Of a DNA stretch of 64,000 nt, positions 48,499 through 56,300 are shown in pieces. This DNA comes from Geodermatophilus obscurus (GTDB lineage Bacteria; Actinomycetota; Actinomycetes; Mycobacteriales; Geodermatophilaceae), in contig NZ_FOWE01000006.1 of assembly GCF_900115395.1 (NCBI RefSeq), positions 248,001 through 312,000 on the forward strand. Reading direction: 5' to 3'. Every line of letters starts with the position of its first letter. The stretch's first letter is position 1. The position numbers and the translations under genes were made by a program. Below the pieces are notes generated by a model. That model was not told where the DNA came from. It saw nothing but the letters and a program-made list of their open reading frames with translations, and searched no databases.

Positions 48499-48816
48499 AT
48501 GAACCCCCGCACCGTCGCTCTCGCCTTCCGCGCCGTCGCCGTCGCCGAGGGCCTGTCCTGGGTGGGCCTGCTCGCCGGGATGTACGTGAAGTACGTCCCC
48601 GAGACCTCCGAGCTGGGTGTGCAGGTGTTCGGCCCCGTCCACGGGGCGGTCTTCGTCGCCTACGTCGTCGTCGCGCTGGTCGCCGCCCGGGTGCTCGGCT
48701 GGTCGCGGTGGACGGCCCTGCTCGCGCTGGCCGCCTCGATCCCGCCCCTGGCCACCGTGGTGTTCGAGCGCTGGGCCGGGCGGACCGGGAGGCTGCAGGC
48801 GCCCGCCCGCGCCTGA
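48499..48816 (+). CDS. DUF3817 integral membrane protein
   Basis: 105 residues from ATG 48499. It shows the DUF3817 pattern: FRAVAVAEGLSWVGLLAGMYVKY at the N-terminal helix, GPVHGAVFVAYVVVALVAARVLGW in the second, and a third helix LLALAASIPPLATVVFERWAG, ending in a short polar tail. The family consists of small three-helix membrane proteins of unknown role, some homologous to the N-terminus of transporter-associated proteins. It ends 15 bp before the beta-lactamase-fold gene. Confidence 0.88.
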   Translation: MNPRTVALAFRAVAVAEGLSWVGLLAGMYVKYVPETSELGVQVFGPVHGAVFVAYVVVALVAARVLGWSRWTALLALAASIPPLATVVFERWAGRTGRLQAPARA

Positions 48817-48818
48817 CC

Positions 48819-48824
48819 TACGGT
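48819..48824 (+). promoter_or_regulatory. Candidate -10 element TACGGT for leaderless serine hydrolase mRNA
   Basis: TACGGT lies 7 nt before ATG 48832 and begins just after the preceding gene's stop. There is no ribosome-binding site in the interval. Confidence 0.6.
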
Positions 48825-48831
48825 TCCGGGC

Positions 48832-50169
48832 ATGCCCGAGTCCGTGCTGCCCGCCACCGCCCGCGCCCTGCTGGCCCGCACCGCGCGCGTGCAGCGCGAC
48901 GGCCGCGCGCCGAGCCTGGTGGCCGGGGTCGTCCGGGACGGGGGGCTCGCCTGGTCGGCCGGCCGCGGGGACGTCGCCGGGCCGCACACCGACGTCCAGT
49001 ACCGGCTGGGCTCGATCAGCAAGACGGTCACCGCCGTCGCGGTCCTGCGGCTGCGCGACGAGGGCCGGCTGCACCTCGACGACCCGCTGGACCGGCACGT
49101 CCCCGGCACGCCGCTGGGCGACCGGTCGGTCGGGCAGCTGCTGTCGCACCTGGCCGGCGCGTCCGCGGAGAGCCCCGGTGGCTGGTGGGAGCGGGTGCCC
49201 GGGGGGTCGCTGGAGGACCTGGCGCTGGGCGGCGAGGACGTCGTCCTCGGCGAGGCCCGGCGGTTCCACTACTCCAACCTGGGCTTCGGCCTGCTCGGTG
49301 AGCTGGTGGCGCGGCTGCGCGGGCGGTCGTGGGACGACGTCGTCACCGGCGAGGTGCTGCTCCCGCTCGGCATGACCCGCACGACGCCGCGCCCCTCCGG
49401 CCGCGCTGCGCAGGGGTACGCCGTCCACCCGTGGGCCGACGTCGTCCTGGCCGAGCCCGAGCACCACGCCGGGGTGATGGCCGCGGCCGGCCAGCTGTGG
49501 GCGACGCTGGCCGACCTGGCCCGCTTCGCGGCGTTCCTGCTCGGGGACACCGGCGACGTGCTGGACCCCGGCACGCTCGAGGAGATGGCGGTGCCGGCCG
49601 GCGTCGACCCGTCGTCGCCCGCCTGGTCGGCCTACGGGCTGGGGCTGCAGGTGCTGCGGGTCGACGGCCGGACCCTGACCGGGCACGGCGGCTCGATGCC
49701 GGGCTTCCTCGCCGGGGTCCTCGTCGACCGCGAGGAGGGCACCGGTGGGGTGTCGCTGGCCAACACCACCAGCGGGCTGGACCCCGGGCTGGTGCCGGGC
49801 CTGCTGGCCGACCTGCGCGCCGCCGAGCCCCGGGTGGCCGAGCCCTGGCGCCCCTCGCCGCCGCCGGTGCCGCTGGACCAGCTGGGCGTCTGGTACTGGG
49901 GCCCGGCGCCGTCCCTCCTGCGCGCGGTCGCCGGCGGCCTGCTCCACCTGGGGCCGCTGCCGGGACGCCCCGGGCGGGCGAGCCGGTTCCGCGGCCGCGA
50001 CGACGGCACGTGGGTCGGCCTGGACGGCTACTACGCCGGCGAGGTCCTGCGGATCGCGCCCGACCACCTCGACCTGGGCACGTTCGTCCTCACCCGCGAG
50101 CCCTACGACCCCGACGCCCCCGTCCCCGGCGGCGTCGACGAGCGCGGCTGGACCTCGCCGGACAGCTGA
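48832..50169 (+). CDS. Serine hydrolase, class C beta-lactamase / DD-peptidase fold
   Basis: 445 residues from ATG 48832. Active-site motifs of the beta-lactamase family are SISK (Ser 61, Lys 64), YSN at 147-149 and HGG at 285-287. There is no signal peptide, so this is likely a cytoplasmic esterase or peptidase rather than a resistance enzyme. The C-terminal 110 residues (after PPPVPLDQLGVWYWGP) form an extra domain with RFRGRDDGTWVGLDGYYAGEVL, often seen in such hydrolases. It ends just before palindrome array C. Confidence 0.9.
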   Translation: MPESVLPATARALLARTARVQRDGRAPSLVAGVVRDGGLAWSAGRGDVAGPHTDVQYRLGSISKTVTAVAVLRLRDEGRLHLDDPLDRHVPGTPLGDRSVGQLLSHLAGASAESPGGWWERVPGGSLEDLALGGEDVVLGEARRFHYSNLGFGLLGELVARLRGRSWDDVVTGEVLLPLGMTRTTPRPSGRAAQGYAVHPWADVVLAEPEHHAGVMAAAGQLWATLADLARFAAFLLGDTGDVLDPGTLEEMAVPAGVDPSSPAWSAYGLGLQVLRVDGRTLTGHGGSMPGFLAGVLVDREEGTGGVSLANTTSGLDPGLVPGLLADLRAAEPRVAEPWRPSPPPVPLDQLGVWYWGPAPSLLRAVAGGLLHLGPLPGRPGRASRFRGRDDGTWVGLDGYYAGEVLRIAPDHLDLGTFVLTREPYDPDAPVPGGVDERGWTSPDS

Positions 50170-50171
50170 TC

Positions 50172-50235
50172 CGCCGAGATCACGTGATCTCGGCGCGGCG
50201 GGCCGCCCGTACGGTCGAGATCGCGTGATCTCGAC
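50172..50235. repeat. Palindrome array C: two GAGATCAC-type palindromes
   Basis: A 24-bp perfect palindrome at 50172-50195 (CGCCGAGATCAC and complement) and a second at 50214-50235 with 9-bp arms GTCGAGATC / GATCTCGAC around GCGT. The second core is the exact reverse complement of the copies in array A (2599-2657). The 18-bp spacer contains GGGCCGC as in array A. It lies between convergent genes (50169 and 50253), where it could also act as a bidirectional terminator. Confidence 0.9.
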
Positions 50236-50252
50236 GGGGAGGACGCCTACCG

Positions 50253-50771
50253 TCAGGGGCGGTCGAAGGCGTCCATCGTGGTCTTGACGACGGCGCCGTA
50301 GGCCAGGTGCGGCACGACGTCGCTGACCCAGTCGGTGGCCGACCACGTGCGCGGGTCGGTGATGCCGAGCACCGTCATGGGGCCGTTGGAGGCGACCAGC
50401 ACGCCGAGCGTCGTGAGCAGCGTGCCCACCACCGGCTGCGACCGGAAGCCCGACGCCCGGGCCAGCCCGACCAGCGCGCCGACGCCGAGGCCCGCGACCA
50501 GCCCCGTGAGCGGTCCGAGACCCTGCACGCGGTTCTGCCGGTGCTCCTCGTCGCCCGGGATCGGCACGTGCGCCTTCCGCGCCAGCGCCTCCACCGTCTG
50601 CTCGGGCGTGGAGCTGGTGCCGCGCCCGCGGACGGTCATGTCCAGGTAGGTGACGGCGTTGAGCGCGGTGGTGCCGGCCGCGCCCGCCGCCGCCCCCCGC
50701 ACCGCCCAGCCGAGCGTGCTGATGCCCCGCTTGCCCTTCCCGAACGTCCCCACCGGGGTGCGCCTGGCCAT
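50253..50771 (-). CDS. Membrane-associated protein, function unknown
   Basis: 172 residues from ATG 50771 (MARRTPVGTFGKGKRG); GTG 50798 would add nine residues. A basic N-terminus is followed by RGAAAGAAGTTALNAVTYLDMTVRGRG, a polar stretch TPEQTVEALARKAHVPIPGDEEHRQNRVQGLGPL, then hydrophobic GLVAGLGVGALVGLARA and TLLTTLGVLVASNGPM. This suggests two to three membrane helices. I recognise no family. It is divergent from the DUF3253 gene with about 50 bp between starts. Confidence 0.7.
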   Translation of the reverse strand: MARRTPVGTFGKGKRGISTLGWAVRGAAAGAAGTTALNAVTYLDMTVRGRGTSSTPEQTVEALARKAHVPIPGDEEHRQNRVQGLGPLTGLVAGLGVGALVGLARASGFRSQPVVGTLLTTLGVLVASNGPMTVLGITDPRTWSATDWVSDVVPHLAYGAVVKTTMDAFDRP

Positions 50772-50824
50772 GGCGACCGCGGTACCCGTCGCGTCCACCA
50801 GCGCAAACGGCGCACCATGGTCGG

Positions 50825-51079
50825 GTGGACGACGCCGCCAGCGCCCTCGAGCGGGCCATCGACGCGCTGCTGGACGCCCGCCGTCCCGGGGCCACGATCT
50901 GCCCGTCGGAGGCCGCCCGCACCGTCGACCCGGAGGGCTGGCGGGACCTCGTGGCGCAGGCCCGTGCCGTCGCCGGCCGGCTGGCCGCGCGGGGCGAGGT
51001 CGAGGTCACCCAGCGCGGCGCGGTGGTCGACGTCGCCACCGCCCGCGGGCCGGTCCGGATCCGCCGGGTCAGTCGCTGA
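50825..51079 (+). CDS. DUF3253 protein
   Basis: 84 residues from GTG 50825. DUF3253 pattern: ALERAIDALLDARRPGATICPSEAARTVDPEGWRDLV, then ARAVAGRLAARGEVEVTQRG and VRIRRVSR at the end. The arrangement is a winged-helix-like small domain (helix, helix, then beta hairpin), consistent with possible nucleic-acid binding, although the family is uncharacterised. Its 3' end overlaps the convergent Lrp/AsnC gene by 11 bp. Confidence 0.85.
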   Translation: MDDAASALERAIDALLDARRPGATICPSEAARTVDPEGWRDLVAQARAVAGRLAARGEVEVTQRGAVVDVATARGPVRIRRVSR

Positions 51080-51572
51080 CCGGCGAGGGGCGCTCCCCGG
51101 CCGCGATCTCGAGCAGGGGGTCGACCCGGTGGTCGACGTAGCGGCGCAGCGCCAGCGCGGTGTCGGTGCGCTCGACCCCCGGCAGGGCGAGCACCTGCTC
51201 GGTCAGCCGCCACAGGTCGTCGGCGTCGACGGCGACCACCCGCACCAGCAGGTCCGCCGCCCCCGACAGCGCCGTCACCTCCAGGACCTCCGGCAGCGCG
51301 GCGAGCGCGGCGGCGACCTCCTCGAGGCTGCGCTGGACGACCTGCACGGTCACGTAGGCGCCGAGGCGGTAGCCGAGGGCCTCGGGGCGCACGCGGGAGG
51401 CGAAGGGGGCGAGCAGGCCGCCGGACTCCAGCCGCGCCAGCCGTGCCTGGACGGTGTTGCGGGCCAGCCCCAGCTGCTGGGACAGCGCCAGCACGGTGGC
51501 CCGCGGGTCGGCCGTCAGCGCCTGCACCAGCCGCACGTCGGTGGCGTCGAGGCGCTCGGGGCCGGGGGGCAC
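51069..51572 (-). CDS. Lrp/AsnC-family transcriptional regulator
   Basis: 167 residues from GTG 51572. An N-terminal AsnC HTH (RLDATDVRLVQALTADPRATVLALSQQLGLARNTVQARLARLESGGLL in description; recognition helix RNTVQARLARL) and a C-terminal RAM ligand-binding domain (GAYVTVQVVQRSLEEVAAAL, EVTALSGAADLLVRVVAVD, LPGVERTDTALALRRYVDHRVDPLL). These regulators sense amino acids. It is divergent from the E1alpha-E1beta-E2 operon with 217 bp between starts, so control of branched-chain keto acid breakdown (a BkdR-like role) is the natural inference. Confidence 0.9.
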   Translation of the reverse strand: MPPGPERLDATDVRLVQALTADPRATVLALSQQLGLARNTVQARLARLESGGLLAPFASRVRPEALGYRLGAYVTVQVVQRSLEEVAAALAALPEVLEVTALSGAADLLVRVVAVDADDLWRLTEQVLALPGVERTDTALALRRYVDHRVDPLLEIAAGERPSPVSD

Positions 51573-51789
51573 GCTGCTCAGTCTGGCACGCGCCGGCGCC
51601 TGCACGGTCGCATCCTGCTCAGTCCACCGCCCGGGGCTTGCGCATCCCGATCGGGGGGTGGTGTGCTCCCGAGCGGCCTGGGACGTGTCACGATGTGTGA
51701 GTGGAGCCACAACCCCGGCGCCACAGGACGTCCAGCACCGCGACCGGCCGGCGACCCCGGCAGCGCGGCCGACGGCGAGGAGCACCCGC

Positions 51790-52929
51790 GTGAGCGTGTC
51801 CAGCGCGACCACCGAGATGGTCGACCCCGTACCCGGGGCGGCCGCGCCCCACCTGCCGCAGCAGCCGGACCTGGTGCAGCTGCTCAGCCCCGAGGGCGAG
51901 CGGCTCGAGCACCCCGAGTACTCCATCGACGTCTCCGCCGAGGAGCTGCGCGACCTCTACCGCGACCTCGTGCTGGTGCGCCGGTGGGACGTGGAGGCCA
52001 CCGCGCTGCAGCGCCAGGGCGAGCTCGGCATCTGGGCCTCGCTGCTGGGCCAGGAGGCCGCGCAGATCGGCGCCGGCCGGGCGATGGCCGCCGAGGACAC
52101 GGCGTTCCCCACCTACCGCGAGCACGGCGTCGCCTGGACCCGCGGCGTCGACCCGCTGCACGTCATCAGCCTCTTCCGCGGCGTGGACAACGGCGGTTGG
52201 GACCCGGTGGCCACCCGCTTCAACCTCTACACCGTCGTCATCGGCGCACAGTGCCTGCACGCGACCGGCTACGCCATGGGCCTGCAGCGCGACGGCGCCG
52301 AGAGCGCCACGCTGGCCTTCCTCGGCGACGGCGCGACCAGCCAGGGCGAGGTCAACGAGGCGATGATCTGGGCGGCCAGCTTCTCGGCGCCCGTCGTCTT
52401 CTTCTGCCAGAACAACCAGTACGCGATCAGCGTGCCGCTGGAGCGGCAGTCCCGCGTGCCGCTGTACCAGCGCGCGGCCGGCTTCGGCTTCCCCGGCGTC
52501 CGGGTCGACGGCAACGACGTCCTCGCCGTCCTCGCCGTCACGAGGGCGGCGCTCGCCGCCGCCCGCGACGGCCAGGGCCCCACCTTCATCGAGGCGTTCA
52601 CCTACCGGATGGGTGCGCACACCACCTCCGACGACCCCACCCGCTACCGCCTGGCCAGCGAGCTGGAGGAGTGGAAGCTGCGCGACCCGATCGCGCGCGT
52701 GAAGGCCTACCTCTCGCGCACCGGCGTCGCCGGCCCCGAGTTCTTCGACGCCGTCGAGGCCGAGGCCGACGAGCTCGCCGCGCGCATCCGGTCGGGCACC
52801 ACGGAGATGCCCGACCCGCCGGGGACGGCGATGTTCGACCGGGTGTACGCGGAGCAGACGCCGCACCTGGCCGCGCAGCAGGCGCAGTTCGAGGCCTACC
52901 AGGCGTCGTTCGAGGGGGGCGGGCACTGA
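51790..52929 (+). CDS. bkdA: Branched-chain 2-oxoacid dehydrogenase E1 alpha subunit
   Basis: 379 residues from GTG 51790 with GAGGAG upstream. ThDP-dependent decarboxylating subunit: LYRDLVLVRRWDVEATALQRQGELG, TYREHGVAWTRGVD, ThDP motif GDGATSQGEVNEAMIWAASFSAPVVFFCQNN starting at about 179 (GDG..NN), and FTYRMGAHTTSDDPTRYR, the typical phosphorylation-loop region. It decarboxylates 2-oxoacids derived from Leu, Ile and Val and passes the acyl group to E2. Pyruvate as substrate cannot be excluded, but the divergent Lrp regulator favours branched-chain acids. First gene of a three-gene operon. Confidence 0.9.
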   Translation: MSVSSATTEMVDPVPGAAAPHLPQQPDLVQLLSPEGERLEHPEYSIDVSAEELRDLYRDLVLVRRWDVEATALQRQGELGIWASLLGQEAAQIGAGRAMAAEDTAFPTYREHGVAWTRGVDPLHVISLFRGVDNGGWDPVATRFNLYTVVIGAQCLHATGYAMGLQRDGAESATLAFLGDGATSQGEVNEAMIWAASFSAPVVFFCQNNQYAISVPLERQSRVPLYQRAAGFGFPGVRVDGNDVLAVLAVTRAALAAARDGQGPTFIEAFTYRMGAHTTSDDPTRYRLASELEEWKLRDPIARVKAYLSRTGVAGPEFFDAVEAEADELAARIRSGTTEMPDPPGTAMFDRVYAEQTPHLAAQQAQFEAYQASFEGGGH

Positions 52930-53906
52930 TGACCGAGACGCTCACGATCGGCAAGGCCCTCAACCTGGGTCTGCGCCGCGCCATGGAGGACGACGCCAAG
53001 GTCGTGCTCATGGGCGAGGACATCGGCCGGCTCGGCGGGGTCTTCCGGATCACCGACGGCCTGCAGAAGGACTTCGGCGAGGACCGCGTCGTCGACACCC
53101 CGCTGGCCGAGGCCGGCATCCTCGGCACCGCCGTCGGGCTGGCCATGCGCGGCTACCGGCCGGTCTGCGAGATCCAGTTCGACGGCTTCGTCTTCCCGGC
53201 CTACAACCAGATCGTCACCCAGGTCGCCAAGATCCACGCCCGCTCCCGCGGCCGGCTGCCCATGCCGATCGTCATCCGCATCCCCTTCGGCGGCGGCATC
53301 GGCGCCGTCGAGCACCACAGCGAGAGCCCGGAGGCGTACTTCGCGCACACCCCGGGCCTGAAGGTGGTCGCCGTCAGCAACCCGGTCGACGCCTACTGGG
53401 GCATCCAGCAGGCCATCGCCCACCCCGACCCGGTCGTCTTCCTCGAGCCCAAGCGGCGCTACTGGGAGAAGGCCGAGGTCGACACCGACGCGACGCCCGG
53501 CCCGCTGTTCGCCTCCCGCGTCGTCCGCGGCGGCGACGACGTCACCGTGCTGGCCTACGGCCCGATGGTGAAGACGGCCCTGCAGGCCGCCGAGGCCGCC
53601 GCCGAGGAGGGCCGCTCGATCGAGGTCGTCGACCTGCGGACGCTCTCGCCGCTCGACCTCGACCCGGTGTTCGACTCGGTGCGGCGCACCGGCCGCTGCG
53701 TCGTCGTCCACGAGGCGCCGCTCACCCTCGGGCTGGGCGCGGAGATCGCCGCCCGGGTCACCGAGACGTGCTTCCACTCGCTGGAGGCTCCGGTGCTGCG
53801 GGTCGGCGGCTACGACACCCCGTACCCACCGTCGAAGCTGGAGGAGGAGTACCTCCCCGACCTCGACCGCGTGCTCGACGCCGTCGACCGGGCGGTGTCC
53901 TTCTGA
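52929..53906 (+). CDS. bkdB: Branched-chain 2-oxoacid dehydrogenase E1 beta subunit
   Basis: 325 residues from ATG 52929, whose A is the last base of the E1 alpha stop (TGATG), so translation is coupled. Transketolase-like pyrimidine domain: MTETLTIGKALNLGLRRAMEDD, VLMGEDIGRLGGVFRITDGL, TPLAEAGILGTAVGLAMRGYRPVCEIQF, FGGGIGAVEHHSESPEAYFAHTPGLKVV, then a C-terminal domain with RSIEVVDLRTLSPLD and YPPSKLEEEYLPDLDRVL. It forms the alpha2beta2 E1 heterotetramer with BkdA. Confidence 0.94.
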   Translation: MTETLTIGKALNLGLRRAMEDDAKVVLMGEDIGRLGGVFRITDGLQKDFGEDRVVDTPLAEAGILGTAVGLAMRGYRPVCEIQFDGFVFPAYNQIVTQVAKIHARSRGRLPMPIVIRIPFGGGIGAVEHHSESPEAYFAHTPGLKVVAVSNPVDAYWGIQQAIAHPDPVVFLEPKRRYWEKAEVDTDATPGPLFASRVVRGGDDVTVLAYGPMVKTALQAAEAAAEEGRSIEVVDLRTLSPLDLDPVFDSVRRTGRCVVVHEAPLTLGLGAEIAARVTETCFHSLEAPVLRVGGYDTPYPPSKLEEEYLPDLDRVLDAVDRAVSF

Positions 53907-55462
53907 TGGGGCAGCTGCGCCAGTTCAAGCTCCCCGACGTCGGCGAGGGCCTCACCGACGGCGAGATCCTGCAGTGGCTCGTCAGCGTGGGCGACACCGT
54001 CACCGTGAACCAGCCGCTGTGCGAGGTGGAGACGGCCAAGGCCGCCGTCGAGCTGCCCTCGCCCTACGCCGGCACGGTCACCGAGCTGCTGTTCGAGGCG
54101 GGCACCACCGTCGACGTCGGCACGCCGATCATCACGATCGACACCGGCGGGGACGCCCCGGCGCCCGCGCCGGCCGGTGACGGCGCCGAGCCGGCCGCCG
54201 GCCTGATCGGCGGGGCCGCCCCGGGTGGCCGGACGGCGGTGCTCGTGGGCTACGGCCCGCGCACCACCGAGGCCCGCCGCCGCCCGCGCCGTGCGGTGCA
54301 CGGGGTGCCCGCACCGTCGTCGTCCCCGTCCCCGTCCCCGTCCCCGTCCCCGGCCCCGGTCGGTGCCGACTACGGCTCGGGCGGGCAGGAGCGGCCCCCG
54401 CTGCTGGCCACCGCGCCGGACATGACCACCAAGCCGGTGCGGCACGGCGGGCTCGAGGTCGGCCGGCAGGCCGAGGCGCACGCGATCGCCGAGGGGGCGG
54501 CGCCGTCGAGCGCGGCCGTGCCCGGGCGGGGGCGGCAGCGCCCGCTGGCCAAGCCGCCGGTGCGCAAGCTGGCCCGCGACCTCGGCGTCGACCTGACCGC
54601 GCTGACCGGCAGCGGGCCCGGCGGGGTCATCACGCGCGAGGACGTCACCGCCGCGGCCGCCGGCCCGCAGGCCCCCGCCGTCGACCCGGCGCCCGACCTG
54701 ACGACGGACCTGACGACGGACCTGGTGCCCGCCGTCGCGGCGGTCCCGTCGTCGGCCGTCCCGTCGCCGGGCGAGCGGGTGCCGGTCAAGGGCGTGCGCA
54801 AGGCGACGGCGGCCGCGATGGTGGCCAGCGCCTTCACCGCGCCGCACGTGACCGAGTTCCTCACCGTCGACGTCACGCGGATGATGAAGCTGCGCTCGCG
54901 GACCGCCGCCCGGCCGGAGTTCGCCGGGGTGAAGGTCAGCCCGCTGCTGTTCGTGGCGAAGGCGCTGCTGCTGGCGGCGCGCCGGCACCCGATGGTCAAC
55001 AGCTCCTGGGACGAGGCCGCGCAGGAGATCGTCGTCCACGGGCAGGTGAACCTCGGCATCGCCGCGGCCACCCCGCGCGGACTGATCGTGCCCAACGTCA
55101 AGGGCGCCGACCGGCTCTCGCTGGTCGAGCTGGCCGCGGCGCTGGGCGAGCTGACCGAGACCGCCCGGGCCGGGCGCACCGCCCCGGCCGACATGACCGG
55201 CGGGACGATCACGATCACCAACGTCGGCGTGTTCGGCGTCGACACCGGTACGCCGATCCTCAACCCCGGCGAGTCGGCGATCCTCGCCTTCGGCGCCGTG
55301 CGCGAGATGCCGTGGGTGCACAAGGGGAGGATCCGGATCCGGCAGGTGACCCAGCTGGCGCTGTCCTTCGACCACCGGGTCGTCGACGGGGAGCTGGGCA
55401 GCCGGTTCCTCGCCGACGTGGGCACCCTGCTGTCCGACCCCCGGACGGCGCTCGCCTACTGA
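53906..55462 (+). CDS. bkdC: Dihydrolipoamide acyltransferase (E2) of the branched-chain complex
   Basis: 518 residues from ATG 53906, again in a TGATG overlap. An N-terminal lipoyl domain (FKLPDVGEGLTDGEI, lipoyl-Lys 45 in CEVETAKAAVELP), a long linker with SPSPSPSPSPAP and a short LTTDLTTDL duplication, a peripheral-subunit-binding domain (PPVRKLARDLGVDLTALTGSGPGGVITREDV, about 214-246), and a C-terminal catalytic domain (about 285-518) with VNLGIAAATPRGLIVPNV and the active-site SFDHRVVDG. It transfers acyl groups to CoA. No E3 gene is in the operon; a shared one is presumably elsewhere. Confidence 0.95.
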   Translation: MGQLRQFKLPDVGEGLTDGEILQWLVSVGDTVTVNQPLCEVETAKAAVELPSPYAGTVTELLFEAGTTVDVGTPIITIDTGGDAPAPAPAGDGAEPAAGLIGGAAPGGRTAVLVGYGPRTTEARRRPRRAVHGVPAPSSSPSPSPSPSPAPVGADYGSGGQERPPLLATAPDMTTKPVRHGGLEVGRQAEAHAIAEGAAPSSAAVPGRGRQRPLAKPPVRKLARDLGVDLTALTGSGPGGVITREDVTAAAAGPQAPAVDPAPDLTTDLTTDLVPAVAAVPSSAVPSPGERVPVKGVRKATAAAMVASAFTAPHVTEFLTVDVTRMMKLRSRTAARPEFAGVKVSPLLFVAKALLLAARRHPMVNSSWDEAAQEIVVHGQVNLGIAAATPRGLIVPNVKGADRLSLVELAAALGELTETARAGRTAPADMTGGTITITNVGVFGVDTGTPILNPGESAILAFGAVREMPWVHKGRIRIRQVTQLALSFDHRVVDGELGSRFLADVGTLLSDPRTALAY

Positions 55463-55470
55463 GCGCGGAC

Positions 55471-55504
55471 AGCGGCCCCCGCCGGACGACCGGCGGGGGC
55501 CGCT
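55471..55504. terminator. Terminator after the 2-oxoacid dehydrogenase operon
   Basis: AGCGGCCCCCGCCGG (55471-55485) pairs perfectly with 55490-55504 around a 4-nt loop ACGA. It lies between convergent genes and likely serves both strands. Confidence 0.88.
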
Positions 55505-55523
55505 GCGCCGTGCGGCGGGAGGG

Positions 55524-56102
55524 TCAGGCCCGCCGGGCGTCGAGCTGGCCGCGGAGCAGGAGCAGGCCGAGGCTGGCCAGGTAGGCGCCGGCGAGGATGC
55601 CGCCGCCCATCTGGGACAGGAAGATCGTGCACGGCATCACGAGCACGAGGAGGGCCGCCACGGGCCGCGGCACCCGGCCGGCGCGCCACAGCGACACGGC
55701 CAGGGCGACCGAGCCGAGGAACCACAGCGCGTTGGCCACCGTGGCGACGGCGGGGAAGAACGCCAGGTCCTCGCCGTTGACGGCGCTCGAGACCATCCCG
55801 GCGCCGAGCAGGACCGCGCCGGCCGAGGCCACCCGAGCACCCCACGGGCCGCGCGCCGCCGAGGCGAGGCGGGCGTGCAGGAGGGGCAGCGTCCACAGCA
55901 CGACTGCGGTGGCGACGAGCAACCCCCGGGTGCGCGGCTCGATGGCGGCGAGGGTGTCCTGCGGGAACAGCAGCTGGGTGGTGCCGACGCCCGCGGACAG
56001 GACCGCACAGCCGAGCGCGGCGACCCCCGTGCGCCGGTCGGTGCCGGCGACCGGACGCCGGGTCGGGGGTGTCGGGCGGACGGGGGCGGACGCGGTGGTC
56101 AC
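55524..56102 (-). CDS. Multi-pass membrane protein, function unknown
   Basis: 192 residues from GTG 56102, with GAGGAG upstream. A polar Pro/Thr/Arg-rich N-terminus is followed by about six hydrophobic helices: GVAALGCAVLSAGVGTTQLLF, LLVATAVVLWTLPLLHARL, VASAGAVLLGAGMVSSAVNG, AVATVANALWFLGSVALAVSLW, PVAALLVLVMPCTIFLSQMGGGILAGAY and LASLGLLLLRGQ. No named family is recognised. It is divergent from the two-component sensor gene with about 200 bp between starts. Confidence 0.75.
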   Translation of the reverse strand: MTTASAPVRPTPPTRRPVAGTDRRTGVAALGCAVLSAGVGTTQLLFPQDTLAAIEPRTRGLLVATAVVLWTLPLLHARLASAARGPWGARVASAGAVLLGAGMVSSAVNGEDLAFFPAVATVANALWFLGSVALAVSLWRAGRVPRPVAALLVLVMPCTIFLSQMGGGILAGAYLASLGLLLLRGQLDARRA

Positions 56103-56287
56103 GGGTGCTCCTCTTCGTGGTGGGCCGGCCCCGGGCGGGCCGTCGCCGCAGAGCCTGCGGCCGGCCGCCCGTCCGCCACGTCGGCCTGCGGTCCACATCC
56201 GCGGGGCGGCGGGTCGCCGCCGGGTGTCGACGATGGTCGACACCCGACCGCTCCTGCGGGTTGACGCCGGGTGGGGGCCGGCCGACC

Positions 56288-56293
56288 TAGATT
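56288..56293 (+). promoter_or_regulatory. Candidate -10 element TAGATT for leaderless sensor kinase mRNA
   Basis: TAGATT lies 7 nt before the GTG at 56301, with no ribosome-binding site between, matching the leaderless pattern seen at other genes here. Confidence 0.65.
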
Positions 56294-56300
56294 CGCGTCC

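Noticed and set aside
48832-50169. Antibiotic-resistance beta-lactamase
   Set aside because: SxxK, YxN and HGG motifs show the fold, but no signal peptide is present and the extra C-terminal domain fits general serine hydrolases, so resistance should not be inferred.
54300-54360. Short CCGTCC-type repeats in the E2 gene as a regulatory repeat
   Set aside because: They encode the Ser-Pro linker between lipoyl and binding domains in frame, a normal feature of E2 proteins.
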